Shown here: positions 47,916-56,240 of the stretch, piece after piece | How the letters are laid out: the number at the start of each line of letters is the position of its first letter | Numbering within the stretch: the first letter of the stretch is position 1 | DNA from: Amphibacillus indicireducens | GTDB lineage: Bacteria > Bacillota > Bacilli > Bacillales > Amphibacillaceae | Direction of reading: 5' to 3' | Assembly (NCBI RefSeq): GCF_039539605.1 | Contig: NZ_BAABDL010000014.1 | Coordinates: 47,682 to 111,681 of the forward strand | Length of the DNA: 64,000 nucleotides | Position numbers and translations under genes: made by a program | Notes under the pieces: model-generated | Databases searched by the model: none | The model's input: only the letters and a program-made list of their open reading frames with translations | What the model was told of the DNA's origin: nothing

Positions 47916-48782
47916 ATGAAGCGCAAATTAATGAAATCATTTTTTTATAGTTTATTGATTTTGGTGTTAGGAATTGCTGTTGGATGTGAGGAAGCTGATC
48001 ATACCACAATTGAAGAAGAACCCGAAATTGAGGAAATCGATGAGGATATACTAGACGAAGATATTGAACCGATTCTTGATGATGAACAGGAGGATTCAGT
48101 TGCTGAAGAAGTCACTACAACTGAAGAAACTGAGACGTCAAGTCCAGAAGCTGACGATGATGATGACGATGACGATGTGCCGAGCGAATACAGAGCCGCC
48201 CTAAACTCTGCCGAGATTTATGCTGACGTCATGCATATGTCTAAAATCGGTATCTATGAACAACTCACATCAGAATATGGTGATCAGTTCCCTGAAGATG
48301 TTGCCCAATATGCGATCGACAACCTCGAAGCAGACTGGAATGAAAATGCACTCAAATCAGCGGAAGCCTATGTCGACCACATGAACATGTCAAAAGCAGG
48401 CGTCTATGACCAATTAGTTTCAGACTACGGCGACCAGTTTACCGAGCAAGAAGCACAATATGCCGTCGATCAAATCGAAACAGACTGGAACAAAAACGCA
48501 CTCAAATCAGCCGAAACATACTCCGACATCATGCACATGTCGAAAGCCAACATCTACGACCAACTGATCTCAGACTACGGCGACCAATTTACCGAGCAAG
48601 AAGCACAATACGCGATCGACAACATCAAAGCAGACTGGAACGAAAACGCCCTAAAATCAGCCAAAGTCTACCAAGAAATGATGAACATGTCCAACGACGC
48701 GATCAAAGACCAACTGACCTCAGAATATGGCGACCAATTCACCGAACAAGAAGCACAATACGCAATTGATCACTTAGATTAA
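47916..48782 (+). CDS. Ltp-type surface lipoprotein with four repeats
   Basis: This 288-residue lipoprotein starts at ATG 47916 after AAGGAG. The lipobox is AVGC (around residue 24). A very acidic linker includes a run of eight Asp. Four repeats of about 47 residues follow, each ..ALKSAE.Y...M.MSK..IYDQL.. and ..YGDQFTEQEAQYAID.... This is the host cell surface-exposed lipoprotein domain (PF07553) of the Streptococcus phage TP-J34 Ltp superinfection-exclusion protein. The DNA of later repeats is nearly identical, indicating recent duplication. Confidence 0.88.
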   Translation: MKRKLMKSFFYSLLILVLGIAVGCEEADHTTIEEEPEIEEIDEDILDEDIEPILDDEQEDSVAEEVTTTEETETSSPEADDDDDDDDVPSEYRAALNSAEIYADVMHMSKIGIYEQLTSEYGDQFPEDVAQYAIDNLEADWNENALKSAEAYVDHMNMSKAGVYDQLVSDYGDQFTEQEAQYAVDQIETDWNKNALKSAETYSDIMHMSKANIYDQLISDYGDQFTEQEAQYAIDNIKADWNENALKSAKVYQEMMNMSNDAIKDQLTSEYGDQFTEQEAQYAIDHLD

Positions 48783-48826
48783 TATGTTTTTTTCGTGAAA
48801 AATTCACCTGAGTTTTACCCAGAAAA

Positions 48827-48880
48827 AAGCCAGACCTTGAGCACTCGATTGAATGGCGATCGCTCAGGTCTGGCCTTATT
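48827..48880. terminator. Bidirectional terminator between the lipoprotein and tautomerase genes
   Basis: AAGCCAGACCTTGAGC and GCTCAGGTCTGGCCTT pair with small bulges; A and T runs flank both sides. Confidence 0.8.
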
Positions 48881-48893
48881 TTGCTTAAAATAG

Positions 48894-49082
48894 TTATGCT
48901 TGATCGCTGAAAAGAACGCCACCAACCGCATACTCGGATTTTTCCATATCCTCCAAAAAGACAACGACCTTTTCACGAGAAGCTCCAGTCGTTTCAACAA
49001 CTGCATCGGTTACTTTTTCAACGCAAGCACGCTTTTGTTCATCAGTGCGGCCTGCTAACATTTTTATTGTCACATATGGCAT
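48894..49082 (-). CDS. 4-oxalocrotonate tautomerase family enzyme
   Basis: This 62-residue protein starts MPYVTIKMLAGR; after Met removal Pro-1 is the catalytic base. ..TDEQKRACVEKVTDAVVETTG.. is the usual helix. Small tautomerases of this type form hexamers. The biological substrate is unknown. AAGGAG precedes the ATG. Confidence 0.9.
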   Translation of the reverse strand: MPYVTIKMLAGRTDEQKRACVEKVTDAVVETTGASREKVVVFLEDMEKSEYAVGGVLFSDQA

Positions 49083-49136
49083 TACGATTTACTCCTTTTT
49101 TTCCGTTAATGATAGTTACAATTCAGGTCACAGAGC

Positions 49137-50234
49137 TTAATTCCCCCACACCTCTTTAGCAATCTTAACAATATGTTCAAGCTTGTTCCACTGATCATCC
49201 TCAGTCAAAATATTCCCATGATGCGTCGAAGCAAAACCACACTGTGGACTCAAACACAGTTGATCTAACGGCACATACTTCGCCGCTTCATTGATCCGCG
49301 CTTTGATTAACTCAGGATCCTCAAGTTCACCGTTTTTTGACGTCACTAAACCAAGCACCACTTTCGCCCCACCGTTTGGAATATGAGCTAACGGTTCAAA
49401 ATCACCAGACCGCTCATCATCATACTCCAAGAAAAAGCCATCAACCTTTTCCTTAGCAAATACAGTCGGCGCAATCAGCTGATAACTCCCCGAAAATGCA
49501 TACGTCGACTGGTAATTGCCACGACAAATATGTGTCGTCACTTGTAAATCTTCAGGCTTATCAACCAGAATCTCATTAATTACTCGAACAGCTAATTCAA
49601 TTAAATAATCACGCTTGTAAGGTCCACTATCAAAATCAATCTCTGGCGAAGTAAGCACGGCTAAATAAACATCGTCAATTTGTAAATAGCGAACACCTGC
49701 ATCGTAAAAAGCTTGAATCGCATCCCGGTACGCCTGAATAATATCTTTCGCATAAGATTCATAGTCTGGATAAATTTCATTATTAATAATATCAACATGG
49801 AACAGTTGATTCGGACTTGGAATCGTTTGTTTAGCAACCGCCCGACCATCAACAATCTGATTCAACACCTTAAAATCATCAATAAACGGATGATCCGGAT
49901 TAAACGAAATTTTTCCTATATTACGAACATCATAAGGCTCCGTTTCAACACCCTCAAAAAAATAACCATGATCAGGAACATACCCCTCAAAACCATTCAA
50001 ATTTTCCAGAAAATCAATATGCCACCAATCCCGACGAAACTCACCATCCGTCACAACATCCAACCCAACCTCAATCTGCTTATCAACAACCCGCTTCACT
50101 TCCTCAAGCTCAACCTGCTTCAACTCAGCCAACTCAATTTTCCCCGCCTGATAATCCCGCCGAGCCTTTTTTAACCGCTCAGGCCGCAACAAACTCCCAA
50201 CATGATCCGCATGAAATGGCGCTTTAACCGTCAC
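49137..50234 (-). CDS. MetE C-terminal-like methionine synthase (YxjG/YxjH type)
   Basis: This cobalamin-independent methyltransferase-like enzyme has 365 residues and would make methionine from homocysteine. The motifs are ..ADHVGSLLRPERLKKAR.. at the start, ..VVTDGEFRRDWWHIDFLENL.., and zinc-site residues in ..THICRGN.. and ..LSPQCGFAST... It lacks the MetE N-terminal half, as in B. subtilis YxjG and YxjH. An S-box riboswitch sits directly upstream, so expression should rise when SAM is low. Confidence 0.92.
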   Translation of the reverse strand: MTVKAPFHADHVGSLLRPERLKKARRDYQAGKIELAELKQVELEEVKRVVDKQIEVGLDVVTDGEFRRDWWHIDFLENLNGFEGYVPDHGYFFEGVETEPYDVRNIGKISFNPDHPFIDDFKVLNQIVDGRAVAKQTIPSPNQLFHVDIINNEIYPDYESYAKDIIQAYRDAIQAFYDAGVRYLQIDDVYLAVLTSPEIDFDSGPYKRDYLIELAVRVINEILVDKPEDLQVTTHICRGNYQSTYAFSGSYQLIAPTVFAKEKVDGFFLEYDDERSGDFEPLAHIPNGGAKVVLGLVTSKNGELEDPELIKARINEAAKYVPLDQLCLSPQCGFASTHHGNILTEDDQWNKLEHIVKIAKEVWGN

Positions 50235-50293
50235 AACTAATCCCTACCTTCTTAATTTTTAATTGATTAATAAAAAACTCTCCCCACAAATAT

Positions 50294-50448
50294 AAAAAAG
50301 ACCTTCTAAGAAGAAAGTCTTTACCTGTAAAGAGACATCCTTCTTATCTTCAAGGCACACGCCTATCTGGAATTAGCACCGTTCCTTTTAAAAAGGTGGT
50401 TGCTGAGACATCACAGGGCCAATCCCTCCGCCTCTCTCGATAAGAAAT
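50294..50448 (-). promoter_or_regulatory. SAM-I (S-box) riboswitch with terminator
   Basis: On the minus strand the aptamer (50448-50341) shows CTTATCGAGAGAGGCGGAGG, GGCCCTGTGATGTCTCAGCA and GGTGCTAATTCCAGATAG, closed by AAGATAAG. These are the S-box core elements. The terminator hairpin AAAGACTTTCTTCTTAGAAG.. with T-run follows at 50322-50294. It ends 60 bases before the MetE-like start. Confidence 0.96.
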
Positions 50449-50473
50449 ATTTATGATAAAATTTTAACTAACC

Positions 50474-50491
50474 TTAACCTGCGCAGGTTAA
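50474..50491. promoter_or_regulatory. Perfect 18-bp palindrome upstream of the S-box leader
   Basis: TTAACCTGC followed by its exact complement GCAGGTTAA, about 30-45 bases before the riboswitch. The position fits an operator near the promoter, but no regulator is known from the sequence. Confidence 0.4.
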
Positions 50492-50655
50492 ATTATTATT
50501 ATCTTATGCCACTCACGTGAAAATAGCAAGCCTTTTTAAAAAAATTCAGAAAATAGACACTAATAATTCCTCCACCTACTCAATCCCAATATGTCCAACC
50601 ACCTAACCGTTACCTGTTTATAGACTTCACACGAGTGAGGACACGATTAGCACCT

Positions 50656-51123
50656 ATTCGTTAGAGATCAACCAGATTCAAAGACGGATTTCTGACGATT
50701 AGCTCCTATTCGTTAGAAATCAACCAGATTCAAAAACGGATTTCTGACGATTAGCTCCTATTCGTTAGAAATCAACCAGATTCAAAGACGGATTTCTGAC
50801 GATTAGCTCCTATTCGTTAGAAATCAACCAGTTTCAAAGACGGATTTCTGACGATTAGCTCCTATTCGTTAGAAATCAACCTGATTCAAAGACGGATTTC
50901 TGACGATTAACCCCTATTCGTTAGAGATCAACCAAATTCAAAGACGGATTTCTGACGATTAGCTCCTATTCGTTAGAGATCAACCAGATTCAAAGACGGA
51001 TTTCTGACGATTAGCTCCTATTCATTAGAGATCAACCAGATTCAAAGACGGATTTCTGACGATTAGCACCTATTCATTAGAGATCAACCAGATTCAAAAG
51101 CGGATATCTAACGATTAACTCCA
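50656..51123. repeat. Tandem array of 52-bp units, 9 copies
   Basis: Units starting attc(g/a)ttaga lie at 50656, 50708, 50760, 50812, 50864, 50916, 50968, 51020 and 51072. The centre is caaccagattcaaagacgga and the end tttctgacgattagctcct. It is the largest of the four arrays. Confidence 0.95.
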
Positions 51124-51167
51124 AATCTCCAAACTGACAACCACCACAGCCTTACCAAATAAAAAAA

Positions 51168-51196
51168 GCACCCCATCACACTACCGACAAGGTGCC
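51168..51196 (-). terminator. Terminator after ugd copy 2
   Basis: GCACC / GGTGC stem with a T-run on the minus strand; the stem is short. Confidence 0.55.
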
Positions 51197-51209
51197 CTAA
51201 CTCTTCAAA

Positions 51210-52376
51210 TTAATCTCGACTAAATAAATCCCGCGTATAAACTTTATCCTTCACATCTTTAAGCTCATCAGTCAGTCGATTCGCAACAATCACATCTGCA
51301 ACCTGCTTAAACTCATCAAGATCCTTCACCACACGCGAATTATAAAAATCATCTTCCTCTAGGACAGGCTCATAAACAACAACCTCGACACCTTTGCCCT
51401 TAATCCGCTTCATCACACCCTGAATCGCCGACGCTCTAAAATTATCCGAACCCGTCTTCATCGTCAAACGGTAAATTCCAACAACTTTCGGATTACTTGC
51501 TAACACACTATCCGCAATATGATCCTTCCGCGTACTATTTGAATCCACAATCGCCCGAATAATATTGTTCGGCACATCCTCGTAATTTGCCAGCAACTGC
51601 TTCGTATCCTTCGGCAAGCAATACCCACCATAACCAAACGACGGATTATTATAATGCGAACCAATCCGCGGATCTAGACCAACACCCTCAATAATCTGCT
51701 TCGTATTTAACCCACGCACTTCCGCATAAGTATCCAACTCATTAAAGAACGCCACACGTAAACCAAGATACGTATTCGCAAACAACTTAATCGCTTCCGC
51801 CTCAGTCGAATCGGTAAACAACACATCAATATCTTCTTTCTCCGCCCCCTCAACAAGCAGATCAGCAAACCGACGCGCACGCTCTGAATCCTCACCCAAA
51901 ATAATCCGCGATGGATAAAGATTATCATAAAGCGCCTGCCCCTCACGCAAAAACTCAGGAGAGAAAATAATATTATCAACACCATACTTCTCGCGAATCT
52001 CCAACGTATACCCAACAGGAACCGTCGACTTAATAATCATCGTCGCCCCCGGATTAATCTCAAGGACGTCCTCAATCACTGCTTCAACCGAACTCGTATC
52101 AAAAAAATGCTTCTCCTCATCGTAATTCGTCGGCGTCGAAATCACAACATACTCCGCACCCCGATACGCCTCTTCCGGACTCAACGTCGCCGTCAAATCC
52201 AACTCCTTCTCCGCAAAAAAACGCTCAATCTCAGCATCACCAATCGGAGAAACCCGCTGATTAATCAACTCAACCTTCTCCGCAATCACATCAAGCGCAA
52301 ACACCTGATGATTCTGCGCAAGCAAAACCGCATTCGACAAACCAACATAACCCGTCCCCGCAACTGCAATTTTCAT
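51210..52376 (-). CDS. UDP-glucose 6-dehydrogenase, copy 2
   Basis: This is a 388-residue paralogue of 23342-24511, colinear and mostly identical, with the same Rossmann start MKIAVAGTGYVGLS and catalytic Cys in ..NPSFGYGGYCLPKDTKQLL... Differences are scattered, not clustered, and its codon use is richer in C-ending codons. It is a single gene with no linked glycosyltransferases. Both copies look active. Confidence 0.94.
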   Translation of the reverse strand: MKIAVAGTGYVGLSNAVLLAQNHQVFALDVIAEKVELINQRVSPIGDAEIERFFAEKELDLTATLSPEEAYRGAEYVVISTPTNYDEEKHFFDTSSVEAVIEDVLEINPGATMIIKSTVPVGYTLEIREKYGVDNIIFSPEFLREGQALYDNLYPSRIILGEDSERARRFADLLVEGAEKEDIDVLFTDSTEAEAIKLFANTYLGLRVAFFNELDTYAEVRGLNTKQIIEGVGLDPRIGSHYNNPSFGYGGYCLPKDTKQLLANYEDVPNNIIRAIVDSNSTRKDHIADSVLASNPKVVGIYRLTMKTGSDNFRASAIQGVMKRIKGKGVEVVVYEPVLEEDDFYNSRVVKDLDEFKQVADVIVANRLTDELKDVKDKVYTRDLFSRD

Positions 52377-52668
52377 ATGTACACCTTCACTTTCTTATTT
52401 TTTGTGTGAAAAATTCACCCAACAAACGTTGATGAACATTCAGTAACACTACAAAATGGTAGCCTATCTTTAGCTAATGAACTATATTTTAACATATTCA
52501 CATTGTTAAGACTAGCACAACTAATCCTACTTATAAGTCTATGAAACATTAAATCAATTCACCATTTTCATAGATACTTTACCAATTGCCCCTGCTACAA
52601 AACCATGCTATATTATAGCTAGAACCTTCAACCAGACCCCACATCATAACCTACAAGGATGTGATCCA

Positions 52669-53571
52669 ATGGCAACCACGCCACTACTCATCAAAGAAAA
52701 ATCCCAAGAATCGACCCACACAAAACATGATCAACTGTACAAAGAGTTAATCGGCACTTTTTTTGAAGAATTTCTCGAAGTCTTTTTCCCGGACGTTCAC
52801 AAGGAAATTGACTTTCGAAAAATCAAACCATTATCCGAAGAAGTCTATACGAATATGTTAGATGGTGATACAAGAAGGCTCGATCTTGTGATTGAAACAA
52901 AGCTAAAAAATTCCGACGTTGTGATTATTGTGCATATCGAACCTCAAAGCTATCGACAACCCGACTTTAATAAACGCATGTACCATTATTTTAGTATGCT
53001 GTTCAACAAGTACAAAAAACCAATTATTCCAATTGCCGTTTTCAATCTTGACCAACAACCAGAGGAAAGCCAGTATACAATAGATTTCGACTTTTTCCAC
53101 GTACTCACATTTAATTATTTAACTTTACACCTACGAAAACAAAACTGGCGTGACTATATTCACTCAGACAATCCAATTGCTGCGGCATTACTAAGTGAGA
53201 TGGGATATAAGGATGAAGAACGAATCGAAGTTAAAAAGGAATTTTTACGAATGATTACCCGAATGCAACTAAACCCCGCCAAACAAAAATGACTATACGG
53301 ATTTTTTGAATCTTATTTAAAGCTAACAGCTGAAGAGGAGGAACAATTAATGAACGAAGTAGACAAATTGCCAGAAGCAGACAAGATTTTCGAACTGACC
53401 GTTTCATACGAAGAGAAAGGGAAAGAAATCGGGAAATAGATTGGGAAAGAAATCGGCAAACAAGAAGTGGCGATTGAAATGCTCAAAAAAGAACTGGATC
53501 TGAATCTAATTGCAGAAGTTACACACCTAGATATTGAGGAACTTAAGAAATTAAAGCAAGAACTGACATAG
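52669..53571 (+). pseudogene. Rpn-family nuclease interrupted by two in-frame stops; internal start for a short form
   Basis: The Rpn (PD-(D/E)XK) core is good: ..HDQLYKELIGTFFEEFLEVFFP.., ..RRLDLVIETKL.. (Asp), ..VVIIVHIEPQSYRQPDFNKR.. (E-x-Q) and ..YHYFSMLFNKY... The frame stops at TGA 53290, then continues in frame (..LYGFFESYLKLTAEEEEQLM..), stops again at TAG 53437, and ends at 53571. A strong GAGGAGG (53335-53341) precedes in-frame ATG 53350, which would express the C-terminal tail alone (29 residues to the TAG). In E. coli RpnA such an intragenic start makes a short antitoxin form. TTG/ATG usage upstream is normal (ATG 52669). Confidence 0.85.
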
Positions 53572-53730
53572 ACACAATAAAAAAAGGGGTTATTTAAAAA
53601 AGTCGATTGCTAATCTGGCTGATTAATTCAATTACCTTCTCTTAAACTAACAACTAAATTATCATACTCATTAGCAACTATTGGTCTTCGTATCTAATAT
53701 TTATTTAAATAAGAATTAAGGAGAATTTTT

Positions 53731-54030
53731 ATGGAAGAATTTAATATTTTATCGGAAGCTGAGATGGTTTTACAATTGCCAATATCTTATGAAGAGAAAG
53801 GGAAAAAGATCGGAAAAAAGATTGGCAAAGATATTGGTATAGAAATTGGAATGGAAATAGGAAAAGCTATTGGTATAGAAATTGGTTTTGAACAAGGAAA
53901 GGTTACGGAGAGAAAGATTGTAACAAAGGAAATTGTAATTGCAATGTTAAATAGAGAAATTGATTTAGATATTATATCTGAAGTCACTCATCTAGATATT
54001 GAAGTCATAAAAAAAATAACGAATAAATAA
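53731..54030 (+). CDS. Free-standing Rpn C-terminal tail, copy 1
   Basis: This 99-residue protein starts at ATG 53731 after AAGGAG. It contains only the region that follows the nuclease domain in Rpn proteins: ..EAEMVLQLPISYEEKGKKIG.., a long (K/E)IG repeat helix, and ..IDLDIISEVTHLDIEVIKKI... No nuclease residues are present. It resembles the internal short product of the upstream gene and may be an antitoxin-like inhibitor (inference) or a decayed duplicate. Confidence 0.75.
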   Translation: MEEFNILSEAEMVLQLPISYEEKGKKIGKKIGKDIGIEIGMEIGKAIGIEIGFEQGKVTERKIVTKEIVIAMLNREIDLDIISEVTHLDIEVIKKITNK

Positions 54031-54113
54031 AGGATGACTTTAGAATTAAGAAGATTTGTAGACTGAAATAACTACATTAAATTATAGAACAAATAGAAAG
54101 GAATGACTTTCTT

Positions 54114-54323
54114 ATGAATGAGCCCAATAAATTGCTAGAAGATGAGAAGATAATTGAAATAGCAATTTATTATGAAGAGAAAGGAAAAGAAATAGGCGAA
54201 GAAATTGGCTATAGAAAAGTTGCTCTTAACATGTTGAAAAAAAATATTGATTTAAACTTTATTGCTGAAGTTACAAACCTAGAGATTCACGATGTTAAAA
54301 AATTACAAAAACATTGCATCTGA
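54114..54323 (+). CDS. Free-standing Rpn C-terminal tail, copy 2
   Basis: This 69-residue protein starts at ATG 54114 after GAAAGGAATG. It is the same tail module with a shorter helix: ..KIIEIAIYYEEKGKEIGEEI.. then ..IDLNFIAEVTNLEIHDVKKL... It is the third tail in a row after 52669-53571. A good ribosome binding site and clean frame argue for expression. Confidence 0.7.
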   Translation: MNEPNKLLEDEKIIEIAIYYEEKGKEIGEEIGYRKVALNMLKKNIDLNFIAEVTNLEIHDVKKLQKHCI

Positions 54324-54349
54324 ATTAGCCCGAATTAATCATATTACAG

Positions 54350-54480
54350 GTCGTCATCTGAAAATACTTCGCGTTCCGCGGGGGATGGCCGCAGCTAACT
54401 TTTTAAGCGAGTGCAAACATGTAAAAAAAGGAATTAATTTAATCATCACTACTTTTTTTCAATAAACGATGAATAATTAA
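54350..54480. repeat. Deleted copy of the palindromic dispersed element
   Basis: It starts gtcatctgaaaatacttcgcg and ends ..cgatgaataattaag, like 11438-11680, but lacks the hairpin centre. The rest of 54324-54798 has only a hairpin at 54539-54580 (aggaactaccgtaat / attactgtagttcct) and no gene. Confidence 0.65.
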
Positions 54481-54538
54481 GAATTAGTTATGTTATATGC
54501 GATTTGTCACAAGAATCCGAACGTCTCAACTAAAATAC

Positions 54539-54580
54539 AGGAACTACCGTAATCTTTCGTTAATCATTACTGTAGTTCCT
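54539..54580. terminator. Strong hairpin, possible terminator
   Basis: A 15-base stem with one mismatch and 12-base loop; no clear T-run on the plus strand, so function is uncertain. Confidence 0.45.
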
Positions 54581-54798
54581 GTTAAATTAATAATGAACAC
54601 TACTTTTTTAATTTTACTTTTGTGCACTAAACATACCAAACACTATTTCACGATCACTCCTCGATAACCTAATACCTTGCAGAGATCCTTTAATCTATAT
54701 AATGACCGTCATTATACTTTCGTTAAGTTTAATAACAAACTAAAAGTGGTAAACTCAACTAATAGAGACACTCATCACAATAGATCGGAGGCTACACC

Positions 54799-55917
54799 AT
54801 GGATATAAAAAAGAAAAAAGATTTCTCACTTGAAAATTTAATTGAAGAATTGGAATCTGATTTTAATCAAATGATCAAACCAAATATAATGATTGCTGGA
54901 AAAACAGGCGTTGGAAAAAGCACTTTGATCAACGCCATTTTTAGAGAAAAACTTGCCGAAACAGGGACAGGACAACCGATCACAAAACACCTTAAAAAAA
55001 TCGAGAAAGCCTCTGTACCGGTAAATCTTTTTGATACGAAAGGACTCGAACTTGAAGATATCGCTAGAGAAGAGATCCGCTCAGAAATATTAGCCGAAAT
55101 CGAAAATCGCTCAAGAAGCAATGACGTCAGTGACCACATTCACTTGATGTGGTACTGCATTGCCTACGAATCAGGCAGAATCGAACGAGAAGAAATCGAA
55201 TGGATCAAACTTTTCTCAGAAAAAATGCCCGTCATCCTTGTCCTAACGCAATCAATTAGTGATGACGAAAGCTTTTCAAAGTACTTAGACAATCTCAATT
55301 TACCCGTTGTCAACATCGTCAAACTATTAGCCGAACCCAAACAAATCATCGGCAATTTCGACGTACCTGCATATGGGCTAAACACACTCGTCCAGCTCAC
55401 ATTTGACGTGCTCCCAGAAGCTACTAGAAAAGCATTCGTCAACGCCCAAAAATCTGATATCACACTCAAGGTGAACGAAGCAAAAAAGTGGTCAATGGGG
55501 TTTATCGCCAGCTCATTCGGCGTCGGTTTCACACCAATCCCATTTTCAGACGCGATCGTTCTATCAGGAATGCAAATGACACTAATCGCAAAAATCACAA
55601 ATATATTCGGCTTCCCAAACTCCAGAGCCCTGATCCAAACGATCATCTCGGCGATAGCTGGAACCGGAACCGCGACACTGATCGGTAAATCACTCGTCAG
55701 CAACATTTTGAAATTCATACCAGGCGTCGGTACCGTCGCAGGAGGCCTGATCAGCGGAACCGTCGCATCAACACTAACGACAACACTCGCCTTCGCCTAT
55801 ATTAAAGTATGTGAAAAACTCAGTGAAGTCGACGATCTAAACGAACTCACCCATCAAGACATCGCCAAAATGGTCAAAGAACAATTTGAAAAAGAGCTGA
55901 AAACATCGAAACAGTGA
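54799..55917 (+). CDS. Era-like GTPase with C-terminal YcjF/DUF697-like membrane domain
   Basis: This 372-residue protein has a G domain at about 30-210: P-loop ..IMIAGKTGVGKSTLINAIF.., switch II ..FDTKGLELE.. and G4-like ..VLTQS... The C-terminal region (about 230-350) is Gly/Ala-rich and hydrophobic (..SFGVGFTPIPFSDAIVLSGM.., ..IPGVGTVAGGLISGTVAS..), as in DUF697 proteins, suggesting membrane association. ATG 54799 follows ATCGGAGG. The biological role of these GTPases is poorly known. Confidence 0.85.
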   Translation: MDIKKKKDFSLENLIEELESDFNQMIKPNIMIAGKTGVGKSTLINAIFREKLAETGTGQPITKHLKKIEKASVPVNLFDTKGLELEDIAREEIRSEILAEIENRSRSNDVSDHIHLMWYCIAYESGRIEREEIEWIKLFSEKMPVILVLTQSISDDESFSKYLDNLNLPVVNIVKLLAEPKQIIGNFDVPAYGLNTLVQLTFDVLPEATRKAFVNAQKSDITLKVNEAKKWSMGFIASSFGVGFTPIPFSDAIVLSGMQMTLIAKITNIFGFPNSRALIQTIISAIAGTGTATLIGKSLVSNILKFIPGVGTVAGGLISGTVASTLTTTLAFAYIKVCEKLSEVDDLNELTHQDIAKMVKEQFEKELKTSKQ

Positions 55918-55943
55918 AATGAACTAGAAGTTTAGTGGTGTTA

Positions 55944-56063
55944 TTTGGTTTATACGCGATATTCTTAATTTGCACGCGAATTTTGAAATTTACACGCGAT
56001 AATTCAAATTTGCACGCGATATTCTCGATTTACACGCGAAATCCTATTTTTACACGCGTTCGC
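55944..56063. repeat. 20-bp tandem array, 6 units
   Basis: attt(a/g)cacgcga units have ACGCG at 55954, 55974, 55994, 56014, 56034 and 56054, exactly 20 apart, in an A/T-rich spacer after the GTPase gene. Confidence 0.88.
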
Positions 56064-56106
56064 GCATAAAATAAATATTTGCGATAGAGTAGTAATTTTC
56101 TATTAA

Positions 56107-56140
56107 GAAGATCCTGGTTTCAGCAGGCTCTTCTTTTTTT
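56107..56140 (+). terminator. Terminator downstream of the 20-bp array
   Basis: GAAGATCCTG / CAGCAGGCTCTTC stem with bulges, followed by TTTTTTT. Confidence 0.8.
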
Positions 56141-56240
56141 GACTAGCATTTGCTAATAAACAGTAAAACCGTTAAGTCCATATTTTTAGAAAAAATCTGC
56201 TATACTATAAGAATAAACACTATACACCGAGGGGAAGATT

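Noticed and set aside
49713..50174. 153-residue open frame opposite the MetE-like gene
   Set aside because: It is antisense to a well-supported gene and its Ile/Asn/Arg-rich composition is typical of a shadow frame.
7509..51123. 52-bp arrays as CRISPR arrays
   Set aside because: The whole unit repeats without unique spacers and no cas gene is present.
52669..53571. Recoding (selenocysteine or readthrough) at the TGA and TAG in the Rpn gene
   Set aside because: There are two different stops at non-conserved places and no obvious recoding hairpin; ordinary decay or error is simpler.
55164..55718. 184-residue open frame opposite the GTPase
   Set aside because: It is antisense to conserved G-domain codons, with no ribosome binding site or family match.
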